A stretch of DNA of 64,000 nucleotides, taken from positions 520,181 to 584,180 of the forward strand of contig NZ_JQEZ01000003.1 of the NCBI RefSeq assembly GCF_000743705.1, read 5' to 3'. The notes beneath the pieces were generated by a model. That model saw only the letters and a list, made by a program, of their open reading frames with translations, was not told where the DNA came from and made no database searches. This DNA comes from Ruegeria halocynthiae. Its GTDB lineage: Bacteria > Pseudomonadota > Alphaproteobacteria > Rhodobacterales > Rhodobacteraceae. Of the stretch, positions 28,584 to 37,048 are shown piece after piece; the first letter of the stretch is position 1; the number at the start of each line of letters is the position of its first letter. Both the position numbers and the translations under genes were made by a program.

Positions 28584-30124
28584 TCGCGGCGCCCTGTCTG
28601 CGTGCGGGTCAGGCGAATGTCGAATGACTGCCTTAGGACGCGATCAATTTTGTCAGGCAGATGATCGGGGAAATATGTACGCAAGATGTCACGTGCCTTG
28701 TTGCGGGCCACATCGCCGACACGCTGCCCGCCGTCGTCCTGCCACTCGCGCGGAGAGCGACGATCCGCGATTTCGGGATAGAAGTAGTCCGACTTCATCC
28801 GGTTGAACGTGTGCTGTTCGCCCAGATAGTGCCCTTCGCCGCGGCAAACCTCTGCAATGACTTCGGCGGCGATGTTCTCTGGCGTCGCCTCAATCCCGCG
28901 GAGTGTACGCAGGATATTGCCCAGCAAATCATTGTCGGTGATGTAGGCCGCGTGGCTGACGCCCAGAAGGCTCGACATCATGCCAGCGGCCTGGGTGACG
29001 ATGTTTGAACCCGCATGGGCGGCCATGGTTACGGCCAGCGATTTTTCCGCACCATATTGCGCGTCAAGCCGCTTGGCATCCGTGATCCCGGCTATGGAAC
29101 TGGTGGGCAAATCCCAATGGCGGCCCATTTGCGCCGCCCCGGCCATAAGGATCGCCTGTTCACCGCCACCCCCGCTCATAGAGCCGGTGCGCAAATCGGC
29201 GACCAGCGGTTTTGGCGCGAAGATCGCCTTGACCTCTGGATCGACGAGACGGGCAAACACAAGACCGGCAAGCGTCTCTGCCACCGCCTGCACCAATGAG
29301 CCTGCGATTGTGGCGGGGCTGGTGGCACCCGCCTGACCGGCGCTGATCAACTGCACCGGGAACCCGGCTTTGATGGCCAATTCCAGAACTTCGCAGGCTT
29401 CTTCTGCAAACCGCATTGGCGGCACAACATGGCAGACCATGACGGTCAGAAATGGCCGCGCGCGAAAGGCCGCCTCACTTCCGGCGATGCAATAGCACAA
29501 TCTAGCAATACCCGCGACATTCTGCGGTTCCGTGATCGAGATCGACACGTGTTTGGAGGTGCCCGCAAGACAGGCGAAAGCCGTGTTGATATCCAACAGC
29601 GCATTGTCATCAATATCGCGCGCCACGACCGACCGGCTGAAATGATGGATGTTATCCATCTGGTCCACGATACGGGCGGCATCGTATAGGTCTTGCAGCG
29701 TTGACTCTCGGTATTCGTGCGTATCGAGGTCAAACACGCCCGGCGCCGCCCCGCCAGTGGACATATGCACCCGAGCACCACCGATTTTCAAATCCCGATC
29801 AGGGTGTTGGCCGCAAAGCTTAAAGTTACGATGCGCCCCATCGATGGCCCATTGAACCAACGCACGGGGAAACAGAAGCCGATTGTCGTCAGTCGTGATC
29901 CCGCCCGCAGCGGTCACCTTTGCAGTCATCGACGGAATTGCCTGGCTCAATCCCAGCGTTTCCAAAAGCGTCAGGGCAGCGTTTTCGACCAAAGCAACTT
30001 CGCTGGCGGACAACGGCTTTAGCCGACCGCCCAATACACCCGGCCATACTGGCGGGTTGGGTTCGGGTTCAGCTGCCCGTCTAAGGCGAGCCTTGCGCCC
30101 GCGTCGCTGCACTGCATCAGTCAT
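28580..30124 (-). CDS. MttB-family (non-pyrrolysine) methylamine methyltransferase
   Basis: 514 residues aligning over the TIM barrel of the trimethylamine methyltransferase MttB superfamily (landmarks: STGGAAPGVFDLDT, EPQNVAGIARLCYC, GGGGEQAILMAGAAQMGRHW, QAAGMMSSLLGVSHAAYITD). The frame has no internal amber codon, so it belongs to the large non-pyrrolysine group that includes glycine-betaine and other quaternary-amine demethylases. Those pass the methyl group to a corrinoid protein, but no corrinoid protein or second methyltransferase gene is in the window. First gene of the six-gene operon; the start lies about 110 bases from the divergent LysR gene. Substrate inferred only as a methylated amine. 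Confidence 0.85.
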   Translation of the reverse strand: MTDAVQRRGRKARLRRAAEPEPNPPVWPGVLGGRLKPLSASEVALVENAALTLLETLGLSQAIPSMTAKVTAAGGITTDDNRLLFPRALVQWAIDGAHRNFKLCGQHPDRDLKIGGARVHMSTGGAAPGVFDLDTHEYRESTLQDLYDAARIVDQMDNIHHFSRSVVARDIDDNALLDINTAFACLAGTSKHVSISITEPQNVAGIARLCYCIAGSEAAFRARPFLTVMVCHVVPPMRFAEEACEVLELAIKAGFPVQLISAGQAGATSPATIAGSLVQAVAETLAGLVFARLVDPEVKAIFAPKPLVADLRTGSMSGGGGEQAILMAGAAQMGRHWDLPTSSIAGITDAKRLDAQYGAEKSLAVTMAAHAGSNIVTQAAGMMSSLLGVSHAAYITDNDLLGNILRTLRGIEATPENIAAEVIAEVCRGEGHYLGEQHTFNRMKSDYFYPEIADRRSPREWQDDGGQRVGDVARNKARDILRTYFPDHLPDKIDRVLRQSFDIRLTRTQTGRRE

Positions 30125-30205
30125 AAATACATGAGCTTAACTTTCCTCTGCTGCAAACTGCGCACGAATCCCACTTATTTACAAAAGCAACATTTTCAGC
30201 ATTAA

Positions 30206-30220
30206 ATGAGTAAAACTCAT
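30206..30220. promoter_or_regulatory. LysR (GcvA-type) operator candidate
   Basis: ATGAGT (30206-30211), spacer AAA, ACTCAT (30215-30220): a perfect inverted repeat containing T-N11-A, 13 bases before the lysR start and in the divergent promoter region of the mttB operon. Confidence 0.55.
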
Positions 30221-30233
30221 CTATGGAATTGTC

Positions 30234-31136
30234 ATGAGCGCTTCGCTTCCGGCCCTTCGTGCCTTTGATGCCGCCGCCAGACATGGTGGGTTCCGTGCTG
30301 CGGCCGAAGACTTGCGCGTGACACCAACCGCAATCAGCCATCATGTTCGCGGGCTCGAAGATAAACTGGGCGTCAGGCTGTTTGAGCGCACAGGCCGAAA
30401 TGTGACCCTGACCGAGGATGGCCAACGGTTGGCCGAAGCCACCAGACAAGCCTTTGACACGCTGGATCACGCTGTGCGCAGGCTTCAACGCCGCGCGCGC
30501 AAGGTCGTCCGGCTTGCAGCCGGCCCGATATTCACTGCGCGTTGGCTCATGCCGCAAATCAGCGATTTTTGGGAGACACATCCCGACATCGAACTTGAAG
30601 TGGTTCCATCCTTCCAACCGGGCGCACAGGATCGGGGTAACGTAGACATTGTCATACGCTGGGACCGTATTGTGGGACAGGGCATCAACGCCACCAAGTT
30701 GCTTGAACTCAGCCCGGTAGCTATTGCATCCGAAGGTTTCGTGCACAGCCACGGACCTGTAACTGTCCCGGCGGATCTTCTGCAATTGCCGTTGTTGCAC
30801 CAGAAAAATCACTGGGGTTGGCATGATTGGTTCACAGCCATGAACGTCCCTCTCGTCGACCCTCTGCGCGGGCCTATTTTCGAGGACGCGAATGCGCTGC
30901 TTCGTGGTGCGGCCGACGGTCAAGGCGTGGTCATCGGCTGGCTGCCGCTAATCGATCAGGATCTCGCGGAACGCAGAGTTGTAAGGCTTTTTGACGAAGT
31001 GATCACGCCAACTCATGGGTATTTTGTCGAGGTTCGAACAGCCAATCCGACGCGGCAAGAGGTCCGACAAGTGATTGATTGGCTCACCAAAGGGAAAAGC
31101 GTCGATACAGCTGGGCCTGCGCAAAGATCAGCCTAG
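30234..31136 (+). CDS. GcvA-type LysR regulator of the mttB-like operon
   Basis: 300 residues. Helix-turn-helix at about 6-65 (LRAFDAAARHGGFRAAAEDL, VTPTAISHHVRGLEDKLG) and effector domain from about 90 with the GcvA-group traits TARWLMPQISDFWETHPDIE and LLHQKNHWGWHDWF. It is divergent from the six-gene methylamine-type operon and most likely controls it. The last 12 residues or so are polar and variable. After its stop comes a 105-base gap to the convergent kinase gene. Confidence 0.9.
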   Translation: MSASLPALRAFDAAARHGGFRAAAEDLRVTPTAISHHVRGLEDKLGVRLFERTGRNVTLTEDGQRLAEATRQAFDTLDHAVRRLQRRARKVVRLAAGPIFTARWLMPQISDFWETHPDIELEVVPSFQPGAQDRGNVDIVIRWDRIVGQGINATKLLELSPVAIASEGFVHSHGPVTVPADLLQLPLLHQKNHWGWHDWFTAMNVPLVDPLRGPIFEDANALLRGAADGQGVVIGWLPLIDQDLAERRVVRLFDEVITPTHGYFVEVRTANPTRQEVRQVIDWLTKGKSVDTAGPAQRSA

Positions 31137-31241
31137 CACGGCAGGAGTTTTCCGTGGCATCCAAGATCCTACGCATTGGCGTTTCACACACGACACGGAA
31201 GCCAACCTGTGGCACGCCTAAGCGCGTGATGCCGATGTCAC

Positions 31242-31889
31242 CTATGTTCTCACGAGGGAAAATTCTGCCTTAACGCTGCCCTCGGTGACCCGCCGCGCAT
31301 TGGGGAGGTCATTGTATTCCACCTTTCCCGTAGCTTCCGGCAGGTCAAACCCTAGGTCGGTCCATCGCTTCTGCAGCCTTGCGCAAAGGGTTTGCTCATC
31401 GCAGGCAATCATCACGGTAATGTCAAAATACTGGTGAAGCCGGCGCCATGGCGCATCCTTTAGAAGAAGATAGTTCCCCTCGACCAACACGATGCGCGTG
31501 TTCCGGTCGATAAGGCGGGCACCGGCTCGGGAGAGTTCTCTGGACCTGTCAAAGATCGGAACTGCCACGTCAGCAGTCAGGTAGGCCGTTGCCAATCGGC
31601 TCATGGTCACATCAAAGCCTTCTACATCAAAGGTATCAGGTGCGCCTTTCCTTTGAGACCGGCCCAACTGAGCCAATATCGCATCGTCAAAATGGAACCC
31701 ATCCATTGGGACAATTTGTACTGTTTGGTTGTAAGTATTCTGAAGGTCAGTTTGCAATAATTCGGCGGTCGTCGATTTGCCGCTACCTGGCGCGCCAGCT
31801 AGGGCCACTATAACCCGAGATTCCGTCGTGCGCGCCGCGATTTCAACGACAAGCTCTTTCAGAACAACTGCTTTTGGCTGATTGATCAT
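31242..31889 (-). CDS. P-loop sugar/nucleoside kinase, uridine-kinase/FrcK-like
   Basis: 215 residues of the phosphoribulokinase/uridine kinase superfamily: Walker A GAPGSGKST at about 32-40, MDGFHFDDAIL near 62, and VLVEGNYLLL near 133. Rhizobial FrcK-type and related proteins of this size phosphorylate sugars or are annotated as nucleoside kinases. Here it lies 50 bases after mtlK on the same strand, where R. sphaeroides has a fructokinase gene (mtlZ), so phosphorylation of the fructose made by the two dehydrogenases is a fair inference. Confidence 0.7.
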   Translation of the reverse strand: MINQPKAVVLKELVVEIAARTTESRVIVALAGAPGSGKSTTAELLQTDLQNTYNQTVQIVPMDGFHFDDAILAQLGRSQRKGAPDTFDVEGFDVTMSRLATAYLTADVAVPIFDRSRELSRAGARLIDRNTRIVLVEGNYLLLKDAPWRRLHQYFDITVMIACDEQTLCARLQKRWTDLGFDLPEATGKVEYNDLPNARRVTEGSVKAEFSLVRT

Positions 31890-31939
31890 GTGATGCCCAA
31901 ATTTATGTCCTATGGATCCGAGCCAATCATACGCCTCAA

Positions 31940-33430
31940 TTAGTCAGAGTAAGCTCTTAATGCAGCATAGGAGCCATCGTTCCAGATAAGGTTCAGCCAG
32001 TGTGAAAACACATCGGCAAAACGCTTGTTTTGCGCCTGATTGCCATATGTTTGACGCATCTCCAGCCAAGCCAGAGGATCCGATTTTGCGCGCTTGGCCG
32101 TTTCACTCAGAAGATTCCAATGCGGGTCATTTGGATCAATCAGGGTGCCGTCTTCGCGCACACCCGCGCACATGCGCGCCCACAACGCCTCGACAAGGGC
32201 CAGCCCATCAATCGACCCTCCGCAGGCCAGCGCATCCCGCAGGACCGGTAGTACAAAACCGGGATGCCGTGACGATCCATCAAATGCCACACGCCGCGTG
32301 GTGTCGCGGATCTTGGGATTTGCAAACCTCTTTTCAACCAACGCCAGGTAGTCCGACCGTGTGATCCCATCGACAGGTTCTACATATGGCAGAATTTCCT
32401 TGGTCTGGACTTTGTGGAAGAACGCCCGGATCAGTGGATCGGCCATGCAATCGGTGATTGTCGCAATACCCAGAACTTCGCCTGCATTGGCCAATACCTG
32501 ATGACCGGCATTTAGGATACGGATCTTCATGCTCTCATACGTGTGCACATTTTCAGTTATCGTGACACCGGCCTTCTCCCAGGGAGGTCGACCTGCGCAA
32601 AACTGATCTTCGATGACCCATTCGCGGTAGTTTTCATGGGTAACTGGTGCTGCGTCCAGAATGCCCAATTCCCGGACAGAAGACAGCTCGGCTTTGCCCG
32701 TCGAGGGAACGATGCAGTCCACCATCGCATTGGGGAAACGTGCGGTTTCGTTGATCCACCGAGCAAGACCTGGGTCCGTCAATTGCGCCAGATCAATAAC
32801 CGTTTGCCGCAACACTTCGCCGTTATTTTGAAGGTTGTCGCAGCATTGGGCGGTAAACGGAGGGTGTCCTGCATCTCGTCTGGCGCGATAAGCCGCAATC
32901 ATGGCGCCAAACGCTGTGATGGGGCGGTCAGGATTGGCAATATCATGCGCAATGTCGGGGTGTTTGACCTCAAGACCCCCGTCCTCGGACTGATAATAGC
33001 CGCCTTCGGTGACAGTCAAAGACACAATACGGATACGCGGATCTGACATTGCCGCAATCAGCGGTGCATTCTCTGGATGAACTTCGACAAAATCGACCAT
33101 TGATCCAATGACTTCGACCGAGGTGCTGTTGGGGTCCAGCTCGACCAGCGTTGTCAGGCAGTCCTGTTGCAGCAGACGCTCACGCATTGCCGCGTCACCG
33201 GGGCGCACACCGGCACCGATAATGGCCCAATCATATGCCAGGCCTTGCTGCATAAGGCGATGCAAATACCATGCTTGATGTGCACGGTGGAAGTTTCCCA
33301 AACCAATGTGAACGATCCCGGGGCTGAGCTTTGAACGGTCGTAGGAAGGAACCGACACCCCGGCGGGTAAGTCACCAAGCGTTTTCGATGAGAGTTTTAC
33401 AGCAGGTGTGCCATCTGTTTGCCCCATCAT
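31940..33430 (-). CDS. mtlK: mannitol 2-dehydrogenase
   Basis: 496 residues, polyol-specific long-chain dehydrogenase family. The N-terminal Rossmann-type region has IVHIGLGNFHRAHQAWYL; the catalytic signature K-x4-N-x2-H appears as KIRILNAGH near residue 300. It oxidises D-mannitol to D-fructose with NAD+. The start overlaps the smoS stop by one base (TGATG). Fructuronate and tagaturonate reductases are relatives, but the operon is a polyol operon. Confidence 0.9.
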   Translation of the reverse strand: MMGQTDGTPAVKLSSKTLGDLPAGVSVPSYDRSKLSPGIVHIGLGNFHRAHQAWYLHRLMQQGLAYDWAIIGAGVRPGDAAMRERLLQQDCLTTLVELDPNSTSVEVIGSMVDFVEVHPENAPLIAAMSDPRIRIVSLTVTEGGYYQSEDGGLEVKHPDIAHDIANPDRPITAFGAMIAAYRARRDAGHPPFTAQCCDNLQNNGEVLRQTVIDLAQLTDPGLARWINETARFPNAMVDCIVPSTGKAELSSVRELGILDAAPVTHENYREWVIEDQFCAGRPPWEKAGVTITENVHTYESMKIRILNAGHQVLANAGEVLGIATITDCMADPLIRAFFHKVQTKEILPYVEPVDGITRSDYLALVEKRFANPKIRDTTRRVAFDGSSRHPGFVLPVLRDALACGGSIDGLALVEALWARMCAGVREDGTLIDPNDPHWNLLSETAKRAKSDPLAWLEMRQTYGNQAQNKRFADVFSHWLNLIWNDGSYAALRAYSD

Positions 33431-34200
33431 CAGCTCATCCAGTTTCCGCCGTCGACGTTGTAGGTCTGGGCCACAACGTAAGAGGCGTCATTGCTTGCAA
33501 GAAACACGGCCATTCCGGTAAGGTCTTCGGCCCGACCCATCCGTCCATAAGGCACGGCCTCGCCCGCCTCCTTTTTCTTCTGGCCTGGGATCTTGCCCTC
33601 ATATTTGGCGAATAAGGCATCGACACCGTCCCAGTGTTCGCCGTCCACAACACCGGGCGCGATTGCATTTACGTTAATGCCATGTTGGATCAGGTTCAGC
33701 CCCGCTGACTGCGTTAACGAGATGACAGCGGCCTTGCTTGCGCAGTAAACCGCGACAAGGCTTTCGCCCCGCCGTCCCGCCTGGCTGGCCATGTTGATGA
33801 TACGCCCCTTGATGCCACGTTCGATCATGTGCCGGGAGACTGCTTGCAGGGTGAAAAGCACACCGCTTACGTTGACGTCAAAGACACGGGCGTAGTCTTC
33901 GCGCGTGATCTCATCAATTGGTGCTGCGGTAAAAAGCGCGGCGTTATTGATCAGGATATCAATTTGGCCAAATGCAGTGACGGTGGCTGCGACACCAGCG
34001 TCGATGCTGACCTGATTGGTGACGTCCATCTGTATCGCAACAACACCTGGCCCAATGTCGGCAGCGGCGGTTTGCGCGCGGTCCAGATCAATGTCAGCAA
34101 TGGCGACCTGCGCCCCTTCGGCGACAAAGGCTTTGGCAAAGGCCAATCCTATACCGCGCGCCGCACCGGTGATAAGCGCAGATTTTCCAGCCAGTCGCAT
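33430..34200 (-). CDS. smoS: sorbitol (L-iditol/galactitol) 2-dehydrogenase, SDR
   Basis: 256-residue classical short-chain dehydrogenase. Cofactor motif TGAARGIG at about 11-18, NNAA near 87, active-site YCASK around 153-157, all as in SmoS. It oxidises sorbitol to fructose with NAD+. One-base overlap with smoK (TAATG) and with mtlK ties it into the polyol operon. Confidence 0.9.
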   Translation of the reverse strand: MRLAGKSALITGAARGIGLAFAKAFVAEGAQVAIADIDLDRAQTAAADIGPGVVAIQMDVTNQVSIDAGVAATVTAFGQIDILINNAALFTAAPIDEITREDYARVFDVNVSGVLFTLQAVSRHMIERGIKGRIINMASQAGRRGESLVAVYCASKAAVISLTQSAGLNLIQHGINVNAIAPGVVDGEHWDGVDALFAKYEGKIPGQKKKEAGEAVPYGRMGRAEDLTGMAVFLASNDASYVVAQTYNVDGGNWMS

Positions 34201-35204
34201 TAGGCGATCCGTAACCCATCAGCGTCAAACCGATGGATCTCGTCCACTCTTGGTTCCAGGTGAATGGTATCGCCGTGCTTAAGGCTCACATCGCCTATAG
34301 AACGCACGGTCAACGTCTCCATCAACCCGGTGTTGTGGATATGGAAAAACGTGTCTGAGCCAAGGTGCTCGGCCACACCGACTGTGCCCTGCCATTGGCC
34401 ACCACTTTCGACGACATCAATATGTTCGGGGCGGACACCAATGGTATGGGCACCATGTTTGGCCGCTTCATCCCCGGTCATCAGGTTCATCTTTGGCGAC
34501 CCGATGAACCCCGCCACAAATGTGTTGCGAGGTGTATGATAAAGTTCTAGCGGAGTGCCGACCTGTTCGATCACTCCGGCATGCAGCACGACGATCTTGT
34601 CAGCCATGGTCATTGCTTCGACCTGGTCGTGGGTCACATAAACCATCGTTGTTTCTAAGCGTTTGTGCAGTTCGCTGATCTCAAGGCGCATACCAACACG
34701 CAATGCGGCATCGAGATTCGATAGCGGTTCATCAAACAAGAAAGCGGCCGGGTCGCGGACAATGGCGCGACCAATGGCAACCCGCTGACGCTGACCGCCG
34801 GACAACTGGCCCGGACGACGGTCCAGATAGTCGGTCAGATTCAACACCGATGCGGCCCTCTCGACCCTTTTGGTGATCTCGGCCTGATCCAGCTTGGCCA
34901 TCCGCAAAGGAAAGGCAATGTTCTTGCGTACCGACATATGCGGATAAAGCGCGTAGGACTGGAACACCATGGCAAGGCCACGTTTGGCGGGCACCACATC
35001 CGTTGCGTCCTGACCGTCAATCTCGATATGGCCGGTCGTTATATCCTCAAGCCCTGCGATCAGACGCAGCAGGGTTGATTTTCCACAGCCTGACGGCCCG
35101 ACAAAAACGGTGAACTCTCCGTCCTGAATAGTCAGGTCCAAGGGCGGTATGACTTCAACGTCACCAAAACTCTTGGTCACCTGCTTGAGTTGAATTTGTC
35201 CCAT
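34200..35204 (-). CDS. smoK: sorbitol/mannitol ABC transporter, ATPase
   Basis: 334 residues: Walker [25 protein letters not shown], signature LSGGQRQR, Walker [12 protein letters not shown], switch [11 protein letters not shown], then a short MalK-type regulatory domain with IGVRPEH. Twelve bases separate it from the permease gene smoG. It drives polyol uptake at the inner membrane. Confidence 0.92.
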   Translation of the reverse strand: MGQIQLKQVTKSFGDVEVIPPLDLTIQDGEFTVFVGPSGCGKSTLLRLIAGLEDITTGHIEIDGQDATDVVPAKRGLAMVFQSYALYPHMSVRKNIAFPLRMAKLDQAEITKRVERAASVLNLTDYLDRRPGQLSGGQRQRVAIGRAIVRDPAAFLFDEPLSNLDAALRVGMRLEISELHKRLETTMVYVTHDQVEAMTMADKIVVLHAGVIEQVGTPLELYHTPRNTFVAGFIGSPKMNLMTGDEAAKHGAHTIGVRPEHIDVVESGGQWQGTVGVAEHLGSDTFFHIHNTGLMETLTVRSIGDVSLKHGDTIHLEPRVDEIHRFDADGLRIA

Positions 35205-35216
35205 AATTAAGGTTCC

Positions 35217-36047
35217 TTACTTCACCGCGCCAAAGGTCAGGCCGCGGACCAGTTGTTTCTGGCTGAACCAGCCAAGGATGAGGATCGGCGTGATGGCCAT
35301 GGTCGAGGCCGCGCTCAATTTCGCAAAAAATAGACCTTCAGGGCTGGAGTAGCTGGCAATGAACGCTGTCAGCGGAGCTGCGGTGGATGCAGTCAGGTTG
35401 AGTGTCCAGAACGCTTCGTTCCACGCGAGGATGAAGTTGAGAAGAACGGTAGACGCTATGCCCGGAATGGCCATTGGCGTCAGGACATAAAGGATTTCCT
35501 CTTTCAGCGTGGCGCCATCCATACGCGCGGCTTCCAGTATCTCGCCGGGGATTTCCTTGAAGTACGTGTAAAGCATCCAGACAATTATCGGCAGGTTGAT
35601 GAGCATCAGCACAACCACCAGCCCCCCACGGGTATCGAGCAGGTTGAATTCGACAAAAATCAACGAGATCGGGTAAAGAACACCCACTGCAGGCAACATT
35701 TTGGTCGAGAGCATCCACAACAGTATGTCTTTGGTCCGTTTGGACGGCACAAAAGCCATGGACCACGCAGCAGGGATCGCCACGAGAATGCCAAGGATCG
35801 TGGAACCCCCGGCAATGATCACAGAGTTCCATAAGAACTTCATATAATCGGACCGCTCTTGGACAACGGCGTAATTCTCCAACGTCCAGTCAAAGGCAAA
35901 GAACAAAGGCGGGTCGTTGATCGCCTGCGCTTCGGTCTTAAAGCTGGTAAGGATCGTCCAATAGATCGGAAAAAAGATGATCAGACCAATTGTCCAAGCA
36001 GCGGCAGTGGTGATCATCTTGCGTTTTGTTGTGACGGAGCGTGCCAT
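35217..36047 (-). CDS. smoG: sorbitol/mannitol ABC transporter, permease
   Basis: 276 residues with six membrane helices and the EAA loop EAARMDGATLKEEILYVLTP near 176-195. Carbohydrate-type ABC permease (MalG class). It lies 13 bases after smoF and precedes smoK. Confidence 0.92.
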   Translation of the reverse strand: MARSVTTKRKMITTAAAWTIGLIIFFPIYWTILTSFKTEAQAINDPPLFFAFDWTLENYAVVQERSDYMKFLWNSVIIAGGSTILGILVAIPAAWSMAFVPSKRTKDILLWMLSTKMLPAVGVLYPISLIFVEFNLLDTRGGLVVVLMLINLPIIVWMLYTYFKEIPGEILEAARMDGATLKEEILYVLTPMAIPGIASTVLLNFILAWNEAFWTLNLTASTAAPLTAFIASYSSPEGLFFAKLSAASTMAITPILILGWFSQKQLVRGLTFGAVK

Positions 36048-36060
36048 GTGAACTGTCCCT

Positions 36061-36939
36061 TTAAGCGTCCAGATTCTTGCCGACGATGCGCATCAAGAAG
36101 ATAGCCACGATGTTGGCAAGGATGATGGCGTAGACGCCACCTGCAGATCCCAGCCCGATATTCTGACTATCGATGACCCGCTGAAAGATCAGGTAAGTCA
36201 GAGTCCGCGTGCCGAATGCACCGCCCGTGGTCACGAATATCTCGGCGAAGATCGACAACAGAAAGATCGTCTGGATCAGAATGACGATGGTAATCGCACG
36301 GGCCAGATGCGGCAGCACAATGTGCCAGAACCGTTTGAGCACAGGTGCGCCGTCCATTTCAGCCGCCTCAAGCTGTTCGCTATCAAGCGACTGGATGGCG
36401 GTAAGCAGAATAAGCGTGGCAAACGGCAACCACTGCCAGGACACGATCATAATGATCGAGCTAAGCGATGCGTCTTGTAGCCAAGCCACAGGTTCGGCCC
36501 CAAAAAACCGCCAAAGATGGGCGAGTATGCCGTTGACCGGGTCCATCAGCATGTTTTTCCAAACCAGCGCGGATACGGTTGGCATTACAAAAAATGGTGC
36601 AATCACAAGGATGCGCACAACGCCCTGCCCCCACATCGGCTGATCCAGAAGGATCGCCAGCAATATGCCAAGCACCAATGTAATCAGCAGGACGCCGCCC
36701 ACCATCACAAGCGTTGTTTGCACTGAAGGCCAGAATGAACTGGATGAAATAAACCGGGCATAGTTCGAAAACCCCACCCAATCGAGCCCGCGGTCAATGC
36801 TGTCGCCGCGCAGGGGCAGGTATTTCGTGAACGAGAACCACAAAGTCATGATCAGCGGGACCAGCATCCAGCCCAAGAGCAAGACCACAGCGGGTGCCAT
36901 CATAAAGCGGGCGGCAGATCTGGAGGCTTTGGTGGCCAT
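36061..36939 (-). CDS. smoF: sorbitol/mannitol ABC transporter, permease
   Basis: 292 residues, six membrane helices, MalF-class permease with EAA loop EAAEMDGAPVLKRFWHIVLP. The ATG at 36939 is preferred: AGGAGAGGA lies just upstream and the open extension to 36987 has a poor composition. A perfect 12-bp hairpin separates it from smoE. Confidence 0.9.
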   Translation of the reverse strand: MATKASRSAARFMMAPAVVLLLGWMLVPLIMTLWFSFTKYLPLRGDSIDRGLDWVGFSNYARFISSSSFWPSVQTTLVMVGGVLLITLVLGILLAILLDQPMWGQGVVRILVIAPFFVMPTVSALVWKNMLMDPVNGILAHLWRFFGAEPVAWLQDASLSSIIMIVSWQWLPFATLILLTAIQSLDSEQLEAAEMDGAPVLKRFWHIVLPHLARAITIVILIQTIFLLSIFAEIFVTTGGAFGTRTLTYLIFQRVIDSQNIGLGSAGGVYAIILANIVAIFLMRIVGKNLDA

Positions 36940-37007
36940 TGGATGGTCCTCTCCTGTGGACGGGTGTACCGAACCGGATCGTAACAAAGGTCAAATTGAA
37001 AGTCGTG

Positions 37008-37039
37008 GATCAGAGGGCAACGCATTGTGCCCTCTGATC
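37008..37039 (-). terminator. intra-operon stem-loop after smoE
   Basis: GATCAGAGGGCA (37008-37019) pairs perfectly with TGCCCTCTGATC (37028-37039) over an 8-base loop. It follows the smoE stop and lacks a clear T-run on the minus strand, so it may protect the smoE transcript 3' end or cause partial termination before smoF. Confidence 0.65.
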
Positions 37040-37048
37040 GAGTGGCGC

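Noticed and set aside
28580..30124. Possible pyrrolysine (amber) codon in the mttB-like gene
   Set aside because: The frame is uninterrupted over the full family length, so it is the non-pyrrolysine type.
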